The notes beneath the pieces are model-generated. The model made no database searches. It was not told the DNA's origin and saw only the letters and a list, made by a program, of their open reading frames with translations. A program made the translations under genes and the position numbers. Positions 55,482 through 64,000 of a stretch of DNA of 64,000 nt are shown in pieces. This stretch comes from Adiantum capillus-veneris (lineage: Eukaryota; Streptophyta; Polypodiopsida; Polypodiales; Pteridaceae). The stretch lies in contig CM043961.1 in assembly GCA_014529385.2 (NCBI GenBank), positions 14,953,478 through 15,017,477 on the forward strand, in the 5' to 3' direction. Position 1 is the first letter of the stretch. Every line of letters begins with the position of its first letter.

Positions 55482-56208
55482 TCAATACGCATAAATTCTC
55501 CATTCTGTGGCAAATGCTGTTTTATGTTGATCCTCCCTTGCTATTGTCAGTTGGTTGTATCCTGAAAACCCATCCAGAAAGGAAAAAGCCCGTTTCCCGG
55601 CCACCCGCTCAAGTACATGTTCTGTGATTGGCAAGGGATAATTATCCCTTATGGTGGCTGCATTTATCTTTTTGAGGTTTACACACACTCGCAATTTTCC
55701 ATTCTTTTTATGGTGACACCCAATCTGTATGTTCAATTTCATAGATGAATTCAGCTTCCATCAGTTTATCAATCTCCTCTTTGATTCGTTTAGCAAATGT
55801 GTCATTATATGTATAAGGACGTTGTTTGCTAGGTTTTGCATCCGATTTCAAAGGAATTGTATGTTGGCATATCGATGGATCAACTCCTTTGAGGTCTTTA
55901 TAGGACCAAGCAAATAAATCTTTATACTTCTTGAGAAGTTGTGTTAGCCGTTCTTCCTCTTCAGGCTCTAAATCGTTAGCTATATAGACCGGCTGAGGCT
56001 TTTCACCTAGTTCTGCAAGGTCTATCCTTTTTGCATTTTCTGGCCCATCGTAAGATTCTTGCTTGGTTCTTTTCCTGACTGGTGGTGTCATGATGATTTT
56101 TTTGTCCTGGATAGTAAATTTTCGATAGTGTGATGGTACATTCATGTTTTCCTTTTTTGACTCCCCTTTACCATCACTATCTTCTTCAGTAGTCCATATA
56201 TCTCTCAA
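55482..56208 (-). pseudogene. Element F reverse transcriptase N-terminal half
   Basis: 56208-55708: linker, ELGEKPQPVYIANDLEPEEE, DLFAWSYKDLKGVDPSICQH, KRIKEEIDKLMEAEFIYEI. After a frameshift near 55,720: KKNGKLRVCVNLKKINAATIRDNYPLP and FSFLDGFSGYNQLTIAREDQHKTAF. Standard RT motifs 1-3 of plant gypsy elements. Confidence 0.93.
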
Positions 56209-56235
56209 AGACCGTTTCAGTTCTTGGTATTTCTG

Positions 56236-57555
56236 TTAACGCTCCAGTTTGGTCCACTCTTGGTCTTTTGATGTTTCTTTTTTTACTTTTTGAGATTTTT
56301 GTGATTTTGTTTCGGTTTTAGCTTTTCGTACCTGTTTTATTTCCTCTCGCATTCTTTCTTTTCTATCTTTTGAGAATCTTCCTGATATGTGATCTTTTAC
56401 ACAATCCTCTGCTTTTACAAGCATGTAAAAGTAAGTTTTACCTTTTATCTTGGGCATCAGTCTCTCTCTCGCTTTGTTTCCTTCTCGTTTCTCGGTTTCA
56501 TTTCCACGCTCACTTGAGGTGTCTGAACACTCATTATCTGCATCATCATTTACTTCCAAATGTTCAGAGGAGTTGTAAAACTCTTCTTGTTCTGGTGGTT
56601 CTACCGTCTCTTTTTCTCCTGGTATAACACTTATCATGTAATAGGGTAGCACATCATAGCCATCCTTATCGCAAAATTTTATTGTTGGACTATCTGTAAT
56701 GGTACAGACATCCAATGTTGCTAGTATGTGTTCCCATTCGAGAGGTTCCAAGGCATCTTCAGGGAAAGGTTCAGGAATATACTGTTTGTCCTCAATTGCT
56801 CTTTCTAAGACGCATTTCTCTCTTCTTAAGCTTCCACAATGTGAAGCTCCGCACATCCATAGCTCTTTTGGTTGCCCTAACCATGCTGGGAGTTCTGATC
56901 CTACTACTGTAGCTAAATCAAACTCTTCCACAGGTGTTTGGTTCACATATTTGTAAATATGGTCTTTCAGGTGTATTTTAGTTGTTGTCTCGCCATGTCT
57001 GAGGTATATGTGGTCATAACCCCAATCTTGGACCATCTTCAGTTGCCGCATGAATGGTTGTCCCAAGATGATCTCATAATTGTTCTTTTTGTCGAAATCG
57101 ACTATTGCAAATGTATGCTCATACTCGATTCCGCACGAAGTGACAATCACTTTCTCTAAGAGTCTTACAGGCTTCTCCATGAACCCATCTGCCAATTGCA
57201 ATTTTATCCTCGTAGCCCTTAAAGCTGGTTTTTCCCATTTTTTCCAGATTTCCTTGGTGGCGATAGCAACTCCCGCTCCACTGTCAAGAATAGCTTTGGA
57301 AACTACTCCTTGGAATTCTACTGGTAGCATGGTGTTCCCATCTTCCCCTTCGCAGTACTCTCCAACCTTATTCAATGGTACTGGCCTAGTGTTTAGTTGA
57401 GGCCTGTCCAACTCTCTGATCCTATCCTGAAGCCTCGGAGTGGGGTCTTTCACTCCAAATTTTTCTAGGCATTTACCTACTGTGGTCCACATGTTTGGTC
57501 GTAACCTTAGGAGTTCTACCAAGGTGATTGTGCATGCCACCGGGGTGGACAACAA
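56236..57555 (-). pseudogene. Element F protease and linker
   Basis: 439 codons. Retropepsin AILDSGAGVAIATKEIW with Asp 91 in an intact Asp-Ser-Gly, followed by IILGQPFMRQLKM. A long C-terminal linker follows with an acidic segment and a basic, Lys-rich end before RT. The frame has no stop, and this is the best preserved part of F. Confidence 0.92.
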
Positions 57556-58417
57556 CTGAATCTATCACTTTGTTAGAGGAAAGTCTTTGAGATGGGATTG
57601 CTCTCACCTCTGACTTGGCTTCGTACTCTCCTAGGTAAGAGGGTAAAGTTCTCAGCGAGTCTGGTTGGTTGTGCCCCGAACTAATTGATCCTTGGTCTCC
57701 CCCTTGTGAATGTATCTCAAAGTTCATTTGCGATCTTGCCTCAAATTCTTCAATAGGAGGTAAGGTTACATTCTTTTCTTTTCTCGTGCTCTTCAGGTGG
57801 TTACTCATCCTATTAGCCTCGTTGGCCTCACGGATTTTCTTCCACAGATCATCTAGACCATTACAATCCTTACCCATTTCTGCCAAGATTTTAGGCTGGA
57901 ACCCGTCACTTGTCCCATCTGTGGTATTTGGCACTATGATAGGCTCTCCTCTGGACTCATAGGCATTAGTGAGTCCTTCCTTCGTTTCTACATGTTTCTC
58001 TAAAGTTGGTTGGATAGGGGTTGGAGCTAGTGCCTCATGCCAATTTGCAGGTTTACCCAACGGGTCTTCCATCAAAGATTGAGCTGTTTCGATCATCTTT
58101 TTACACATATCCATCCTCTGTTTTTCTATTTTTGCATATGGATAAGTCATCCACCTTTGCTCCTGAGTTTGGTTCTTTTTAAGTCTAGCTTCATAAGCTT
58201 TTAGAAGTGCATCCAACTGCTCATTTACCTTGTCAGCCAGTACAGATCTTCCTAATCCTGCACTTTTGGGCTCTGCTATTTCCTTGGGTGCTATGGTTGC
58301 CGTGGTGTGTGAGCTTAAGCTAGCTAGATCCTCTAACCGCTCTAATCTCTCCTTTGTATGTTTTAACTCCTCGGATAGAGTTGTCTGCTCTTGTTCATTC
58401 CTGGCTTTCCTACGCAC
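57473..58417 (-). pseudogene. Element F gag C-terminal coiled region
   Basis: 314 codons: a coiled-coil-like start (LSEELKHTKERLERLEDLASL), then VLADKVNEQLDALLKAYEARLK and YPYAKIEKQRMDMCKKMIE, and a low-complexity tail overlapping the start of the protease ORF in another frame. Homologous to E at 52,190-52,330. Joins the knuckle region upstream through broken sequence at 58,420-58,634. Confidence 0.75.
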
Positions 58418-58633
58418 CTTTCTAGCTTTCCAAGTGCTTCTCTGATTTTTCGTTTCTGAACTTTGGGCATCGGTTTTTGGTTCTTCAACTGTGGGTTCGT
58501 TCGTCCTTCTTTGAGCTTGGACTCGTGTTACCGCCTAGATGGATATGATTGTTTCATTTTCCGATCCTCCACTGGAAGGTACTGTTTCTAACATGTTCAA
58601 GGTGGTTTTTGCTTCTTTGCTTGGGTTTTTAGG

Positions 58634-59314
58634 TCAATCGGGAATCAAATGAGTAATTCCACATTTTGGGCAATACGCATTGACTCTGATGATTTCATCA
58701 TGAGGACAGTCTCTCAACCAATGGTCTCCACCACACTTGTAGCAGGGTCCCTTGGGTTGTTGAGGTGCTCCTTGAGCTCCTCTTTGTTGGTAAGCATGTC
58801 TCTGTCCGCCCATGCCTCCATTTGCTATGAACAACAATGTTCGTTCATCTAAGCTATATCTTCCTTCTCCCGCTGCCTGTGCAGCAGTTGGTGGTCCTGT
58901 ATTTCCTATCATACTCCATGGTTCTGGTGTCGAGGGTTCTTCCGGTGGATAATAGACAGGGTTTGCCGCATATCCATTGGGATCTTCATAATATGCATGC
59001 ATAGGTACCAAATCCTTATCCTCTGGTTCAGTTACTGTTGGTGTGTATCTTATACCAACTGGTCGTAATCCTGGTAGGGGTGGTTGTTGCCCCAACACCG
59101 GTTGTGGTATTTCTACACCTACAGGTCCTGGTAGGTTGCCTGCTTGATATCTAGGCATCGGTGGAACTTGAGGAGAAGCTACCGGAGCTTGGGGAGCGTA
59201 AGGTCTCTCTCTCACATACCCCTTGTTATAATAACATTCCTCGGTCCCATGGTTTGTCCATTTTTGTTCAATAGCACACCACTTGGGCTGTTTAGCCTGG
59301 GGTTTGGCATACAA
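58634..59314 (-). pseudogene. Element F gag proline-rich region and zinc knuckle
   Basis: WCAIEQKWTNHGTEECYYNKGYVRERPY, a Pro-rich stretch with EIPQPVLGQQPPLPG (matching DIPQPVLVQQPPF in E), SLDERTLLFIANGG, then CYKCGGDHWLRDC, a Cys-x2-Cys-x3-His-x4-Cys knuckle one residue shorter than usual. CPKCGITHL follows as a second metal-binding-like pair. Confidence 0.85.
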
Positions 59315-59323
59315 GTTGATCTT

Positions 59324-60208
59324 TTATTTCACTTCATCTACAAGCTGCTCCTGGTTTACAGCTACTTCTTCTTTCGGTGTTGTCCTAGAAGACTTGCTTC
59401 CACTTTGTTGTGAAGACGAATCGTCATCAAGGTCCTTGAACTCCCCCTCTTTGTAGACCGCGCAATTGTCTACCACGTAAAGAGCCTCCTTGGTCAAATC
59501 ATTCAATGTCGTGCTCCTCTTCATATGTAAGTCTTTCTGGAGATCCGCATTCTTTAGTCCTTGGATGAATATCAACATAAGTCTGGACTGAGTTGGCAGT
59601 TCTTCAACAGGGAAGAACTTAACATATCTTTTTAGTCTTAGGGCTGCCTTTCGTACAGATTCTCCATCTTTTGGTTTGAATTTATGGATCTGTGAGACGG
59701 TATTATGAGCTATTCCCCTTTGTGAGAATTCCTCGATAAACTCTCAAACACTTCCTCCATAGACTCTGTCTCTACGCTCTATAGAGTCAAACCAAGTGGC
59801 AGCATCGTCCTCGAGGTTTAGTCCAAACCCTGCAAATTGGGTAGGAAAGTCTAACACCTCTTCGACTCTAATTACACGCACAAAGGCTGCTACATGATCT
59901 CTTGGGTCTCTGTTTCCTGTGTATTTCTTGTTTACCCAGTTTTGCACTTGAGAAGGTCTAATTCTTCGATGGTCTACAAACCTCATCATTGGATCTCCAC
60001 GTCCTAATTGATATACCTCCTCAGGTCTTCTGTAATAGGTTGGTTCCTCTCCCAATGGTGCTCCTAAGCCATAATTTCTAATGGTTCTCGTTGGAGGTGG
60101 TTCTTCTCTTCGAAGTCGTTCTATGGGTGGTCCTCCAGGCTCTGGCGTTCCTTGAGTCTTTGGCTTACTCTCTCCCTGATACCTTGAATAGAGTGGTGGT
60201 TCTTGCAA
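59324..60208 (-). pseudogene. Element F gag capsid region
   Basis: 60208-59744: PPIERLRREEPPP, MMRFVDHRRIRPSQVQNWVNKKYTGNRDPRDHVAAF and PTQFAGFGLNLEDDAATWFDSIERRD. After a stop: IHKFKPKDGESVRKAALRLKRYVKFFP; then (59578-59324) LMLIFIQGLKNADLQKDLHMKR and an acidic Ser-rich tail. Typical retrotrans_gag arrangement, broken by two stops. Confidence 0.85.
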
Positions 60209-60493
60209 ATTCCTTAGCCCTTGTGCGTCTTGATAACCATCTCGATTTCAGTCTTGTTCCATTTTTGCACTCTGTCGAAGCCATGCCTGCAATGAAGGTT
60301 GGTTTTCCGGTTGGTCTTGTTTGTTGAATGCTTGCGGTCGGGTGGAATGTGAGGTAGCTTCATAGTCATCTGGAAAAGGATTCGTTGACTTGCTTGGGGT
60401 GTAGGTGGCTCTTGGCACTTCCTCAGGGGCATATGCTGATGCTCCTGGACCTGTTTCCCTTTCTACCTCCTGTGGGTGAATACATTGGTATTC

Positions 60494-60994
60494 TCACCCG
60501 TATCTATCAACAAAAACTATACCCTTCCCCGTAGCAGTTTCATAAGAGAATAAGTAAAGAACCTTGTCTTTGCTTAGTTCGTTTACGTATGGTTCTTTTC
60601 TACGAAAGTAAGAGACTATACCCTCACTCTCATATTTGTAGATTCCCACGTTCTCGTTATAAGTTGGAACCCTGGTTGTTTTCTTTTCATACATAAAAAT
60701 AGCTCCGGGCCGATCAATGTTTGGTGGCAGTTCCTGAGTTTCTGAAACCATTTTCCCTTTCGCCACGTTATCTCCATATCTGTTGTAATCTTCAGGGTTA
60801 TTAACTATCAGATAGTGGTTCCCCTTTTCATCTCGGAATCTATCTCCATCATTATAGACTCGGTTTATCTCCAATCTTTGAGCTGGCCTCTCTTCGATAC
60901 AAATGCATTTGCGTCCTCGATAGTCAGAATAGACTAGGGCTTCTCTCGAATTTGTTCCCTCTAAGAAGATCACAGTGAGCTTGGAATCATTCAA
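60494..60994 (-). CDS. Element F pre-gag ORF (166 residues)
   Basis: MNDSKLTVIFLEGTNSREALVYSD starts an uninterrupted ORF lying before gag. RDEKGNHYLIVNNPEDYNRYG and KMVSETQELPPNID match the equivalent region of element E, so the domain is conserved between the two elements. It is rich in beta-type, charged sequence (IFMYEKKTTRVPTYNEN, VLYLFSYETATGKGIVFVD), with no membrane segment or known motif. It could be the N-terminus of gag, separated only by a stop at 60494-60496. Function unknown. Confidence 0.55.
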   Translation of the reverse strand: MNDSKLTVIFLEGTNSREALVYSDYRGRKCICIEERPAQRLEINRVYNDGDRFRDEKGNHYLIVNNPEDYNRYGDNVAKGKMVSETQELPPNIDRPGAIFMYEKKTTRVPTYNENVGIYKYESEGIVSYFRRKEPYVNELSKDKVLYLFSYETATGKGIVFVDRYG

Positions 60995-61657
60995 AGGATT
61001 TTGGGTGGTTCTTCCTCCTCACATAAGTCCATCATAGGTGAAACCTCCTGGCTGTTAACTACCCATCATGAAGAAAGATTTGTCTGACAAAGTGTCAGTA
61101 TCACTACCTTCCTCAATAATCAATGCTAGCGAATCTAGCCTTGCCTGAGTTACACTCTCTTCGGTGGACACTAAGCTACCTTGGCCACCTGCCACCTTCT
61201 GGTCTCTAACAATGTATCTTTCTAATCTTAAATTCATCAAACTTATCAATGCAATTTATCACAAATCCAACCACTCACCTGGCAAAGGGTCAGTTTCTGC
61301 ACAACTTCTTGCTTTGTTGCTGAATATCTGTACACAAGCGTTTTAATTTTGGCAATCGAATCAAAGCATTTATCTACTAGAGGCTATTTTAGTAATGATT
61401 GGTATAACTGGAGAGTTGATCTCAACCACTACTGTATTTTATACACTGCTGATGTTCTGGATTAGGTCTGCTAATCTGAAACTATACTTCCCTCGGATGT
61501 TGGTAAATTTAAGCGAAAAAGTCTGAATTCAGTCTTTGCTCCATCAAATGGGCAAACAAGGTCCAAATTCACTTCTGAAAGAAGTTCTGGAACCCTTAAG
61601 CCAAATGGAATCTCACTGTCTATGCCCAGTCAAATTTTCTTTGCAGTATGCCCCAAT

Positions 61658-61681
61658 AGACATCCTACGCGTAGGATGTCT
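61658..61681. repeat. 24-bp perfect palindrome, copy 1
   Basis: AGACATCCTACG followed directly by its exact reverse complement. The centre contains ACGCGT. Confidence 0.95.
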
Positions 61682-61933
61682 CCTGCTTTGTTTTGCCTGG
61701 ATTTTTGCACTATGGTTTCCCCTTGATGTGCTTAGCCCACAGCTGTTTTTACTTTTTGATTTGGACACCTATTAGCTGGTCAATGAGTCAGAAACCTATT
61801 CCGACAACCTGTTGCTGATATTGATCAGTCTAATCAACTCCAATTTGAACCAAGATTGACTAGGAGGCTTGCCTTAGGCTATACAACACCTTGTTATACT
61901 CACTGTCAAAGTCTGGCTTCAATTTCTTGCTTT

Positions 61934-61957
61934 AGACATCCTACGTGTAGGATGTCT
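61934..61957. repeat. 24-bp palindrome, copy 2
   Basis: Same sequence as copy 1 with one change at the centre (CTACGTGTAG). Confidence 0.95.
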
Positions 61958-62058
61958 TTTTCATCAGAATGGCTTCAAACATAAAGCCCAGGCTTCCCTT
62001 GAGTTGCTGATCACTTTGGTATACTCAAAATTTGGTATGGAGTCCAAAATCACTCAGA

Positions 62059-62082
62059 AGACATCCTACGCATAGGATGTCT
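62059..62082. repeat. 24-bp palindrome, copy 3
   Basis: Same sequence with one central change (CTACGCATAG). Confidence 0.95.
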
Positions 62083-62498
62083 TTTTGGCCTGTTTGACCC
62101 CAGACTTGTCCCACAGCTTCCCCTTGATGTCAGTAACCTAGTGGTATGCTTAGATTTTGGTTTGGATTTCAAAAGTCCCAAATTTCAGCTGTTCTTGCCT
62201 TTTTCAGTCAAAAGTGCTAAAGTCCGCTTTGAACCCAATTTTCTCACCCAAATGAGGTGAAACCCCTTTCAACCACTCAATATATCATGCAAGACATGCT
62301 CATGCAGCCATCTTATGGTTTTGGTCTCAAAATAATGCTTTGGCACTATTTGGGTAGGATATCTGGAAATTTCAATCTATCTGGCCTTATCCTGTCAAGA
62401 CATGGTCAAATTTCCACTTTGTTGAAATTAGGGTAAAGTCTACCTTCTGAACACCTTGGTCAACTCAGAATCCCGAAATTCCTCCCAGATTAGCTTGT

Positions 62499-62522
62499 AG
62501 ACATCCTACGCGTAGGGTGTCT
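62499..62522. repeat. 24-bp palindrome, copy 4
   Basis: Same sequence with one arm change (GGGTGTCT instead of GGATGTCT). A half-site ACGTAGGATGTCT also occurs in the LTR at 63421-63433. Confidence 0.95.
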
Positions 62523-63051
62523 TCTGGCTTAAATTCAATTTTTTCCCTGACAGGAATGCTCCTGATGCTCTGTAGATCTATCAGGAACACTCACAGTAAC
62601 TTTTGGACTTCAATTAGGATTTCAAATACACTTTTGCGTCTTTTTGCGTCTTTTACAAACTTGTAATGACTTTACCAAGCAAGTGTACATGCATGAAATG
62701 CTCTAGATCTTGAATCATGATGTCCTACTTACTCTACTCCTACTTATCATGTGAAATGGTGATAATGGTGTTTTGGTTGCTTTTAGGCCTCTCCGGACTC
62801 TCAATCTCTCATCTCATCGCTTCTACCACTCCAACTCCTACTCAAGAACTCGACTACTACCTAAAACTATCTTGGTCTACCTAATCTACCTAAGTCGAAG
62901 GATCTAGGCCAGACACACGCTTCCCAGACTCCCCCTAAGACCTAGAGAGTCCTCCACCCTCTGATCCTATCTAAATGTAAAACAAGACTCTTGGCAAGCC
63001 AAAAATTTCAATCTTCAAGGATTAGTCTCGGTCACCTACCTAAGGTTTTCG

Positions 63052-63069
63052 TCCCCAGCAATGGCGCCA
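63052..63069 (-). promoter_or_regulatory. Primer-binding site of element F
   Basis: Sense strand TGGCGCCATTGCTGGGGA, close to the tRNA-Asp PBS class, one base from the LTR end (CCAACA in sense). Confidence 0.85.
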
Positions 63070-63070
63070 A

Positions 63071-64000
63071 TGTTGGACGGATACGCCGCGACGGACGTCA
63101 GCAGAGCGAGAACTCACCTAACATATAATGTAAGCTAAGGATGAAGCTCGACCCGCAGACACGTGGAATCAAGCATAAGGTGTCAACCTACACTCGACCG
63201 ACTCCTAACTAATTCCTACAGAGGTCTCTACCAATTGTCTAAGTCACAGCCTTCAAGAGTGCATAAGAGGAAACTTCCTACAACGCTTTTTAGAGCTGAA
63301 CACCCATCAAATAGTTTCGAAACACCATAGAACTTGAAGGAGACCCTACTAATACCACTAGGTCGCTCTCCCTCAGCTCTATGAATCAAAATCCCAACCC
63401 AAAACACCCGGTGCAGAAACACGTAGGATGTCTAGTCGAAATCTGCAGGTCTTCGTTTTTGAAATCTAAAGTGCCTAATGTGTAGTTCTACTCAATGTGA
63501 ACGCGTGGATATGCTGCAATGCAAAATCGGACAACGTATGCTCATCCAAACACTCGATGAAGCTCGTAGAAGGAGCTCGCAAAACCAGACCGTACGCGCG
63601 CAATGTAGGTATCGGCGCATAGCTCTCGTCGGTGGCAACACGTTGCACTTCTCCGCACTTGATTCCAACCACCGGAGCACACGTAGCGTCAATATGAAGC
63701 TCACACTCTCTCTCTCGTACACAGTACGCTCACTCACAGACTTCAAAACTTGTTTTTAAAATGACAAAAGGTTTTTCCATTAAGGTCCAAAAGTGGTATA
63801 TATACCTTACAATTTCTCAAACCCTAAAGTTCCAAAATCAACCATCTACTCAATCTAACTATCAAAACTGGGATACAATCTGGCAACGTCTGTAAGTCCC
63901 AATATTTACAAGGTAAAAAATCAGGTTTTCCTCAATGAATGAATAATTACAAAAAATAATAGTCTTCCGAATAGTTAGATGCCGTGTGGTGTGTCCAGCT
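63071..64000 (-). repeat. Element F 5' LTR, inner part, cut by the window edge
   Basis: In sense orientation it ends ...CCGTCCAACA at 63071. A TATATA-containing palindrome (GGTATATATACC near 63796-63807) may be the promoter box. ORFs at 63475-63759 on both strands overlap and are not supported. The outer boundary lies outside the window. Confidence 0.7.

Larger units (their letters stand above)
61055..63051 (-). other. Element F leader, repeat-rich
   Basis: Between PBS and the pre-gag ORF. Only short shadow ORFs. It carries four palindromes (separate entries) within diverged repeats that share phrases such as 'ttggtatactcaaaatttggta' and 'cccttgatgt'. Confidence 0.7.
52881..64000 (-). mobile_element. 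Element F: non-chromovirus Ty3/gypsy retrotransposon, minus strand
   Basis: Order on the minus strand: 5' LTR (from 63071 rightward, beyond the window), tRNA-Asp-like PBS, long leader, pre-gag ORF, gag, protease, RT, RNase H, two H2C2 domains, integrase, C-terminal GPF domain. No chromodomain and no 3' LTR seen. Gag and leader architecture match element E. Many stops and frameshifts. Confidence 0.88.

Noticed and set aside
61658-62522. CRISPR array
   Set aside because: The palindromic repeats have spacing of 125 to 440 bp, the spacers are themselves diverged repeats, and the context is a plant retrotransposon.

Overview
This 64 kb window looks like intergenic chromatin from a repeat-rich land-plant genome. 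The evidence is a Ty3/gypsy element of the Tat type with a second, archaeal-type RNase H, a chromovirus with an initiator-Met tRNA primer site, a Tnt1/Tork-like Ty1/copia element, and abundant (CT)n/(GA)n tracts. I found no intact host gene. The only host-like coding traces are a broken NIF/FCP1-like (HAD) phosphatase fragment near 3.5-4.5 kb and unidentified CxxC-bearing ORF fragments on the minus strand at 33.1-34.0 kb. The taxon cannot be fixed from the sequence; a large-genome plant (fern, lycophyte or gymnosperm) is only a guess.

Layout. 1-5.7 kb: microsatellites, a 12-bp minisatellite and the phosphatase pseudogene. 5.7-12.6 kb: element A, a non-coding LTR element with short LTRs, interrupted by a 2.6-kb solo LTR of the Tat family D. 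12.6-15.35 kb: unassigned sequence. 15.35-33.08 kb: a Ty1/copia element with a perfect 5-bp target duplication (AATTG). Its 5' LTR is split by element B, which is itself split by chromovirus C on the minus strand. A 1.34-kb TIR element sits in the copia gag. 34.7-52.5 kb: element E, a decayed gypsy element, interrupted in gag by the Tat element D (39160-51673). 52.9-64.0 kb: element F, a minus-strand gypsy element related to E, whose 5' LTR runs off the right edge.

How the parts relate. C is the only coding member of a group (A, B, C) with short LTRs starting TGTCAKG and the same initiator-Met PBS. B keeps a frameshifted end of the C-type chromodomain and, as in C, the pol stop codon abuts the 3' LTR. 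A and B are therefore probably non-autonomous relatives mobilised in trans. A and B also share a non-coding interior with a conserved cluster of hairpins. D carries four small ORFs before gag, which form two tandem paralogous pairs. E and F share a pre-gag protein domain and leaders built of diverged repeats that each centre on a 22-24 bp palindrome, with a different palindrome in each element. F also has two consecutive H2C2 zinc-binding domains before its integrase core.

Most promising for novelty: the paired pre-gag ORF module of D, the palindrome-studded leaders of E and F, the tandem H2C2 domains of F, and the shared hairpin cluster of A and B. All coding regions of the retroelements carry stops or frameshifts, so none looks autonomous as read here.
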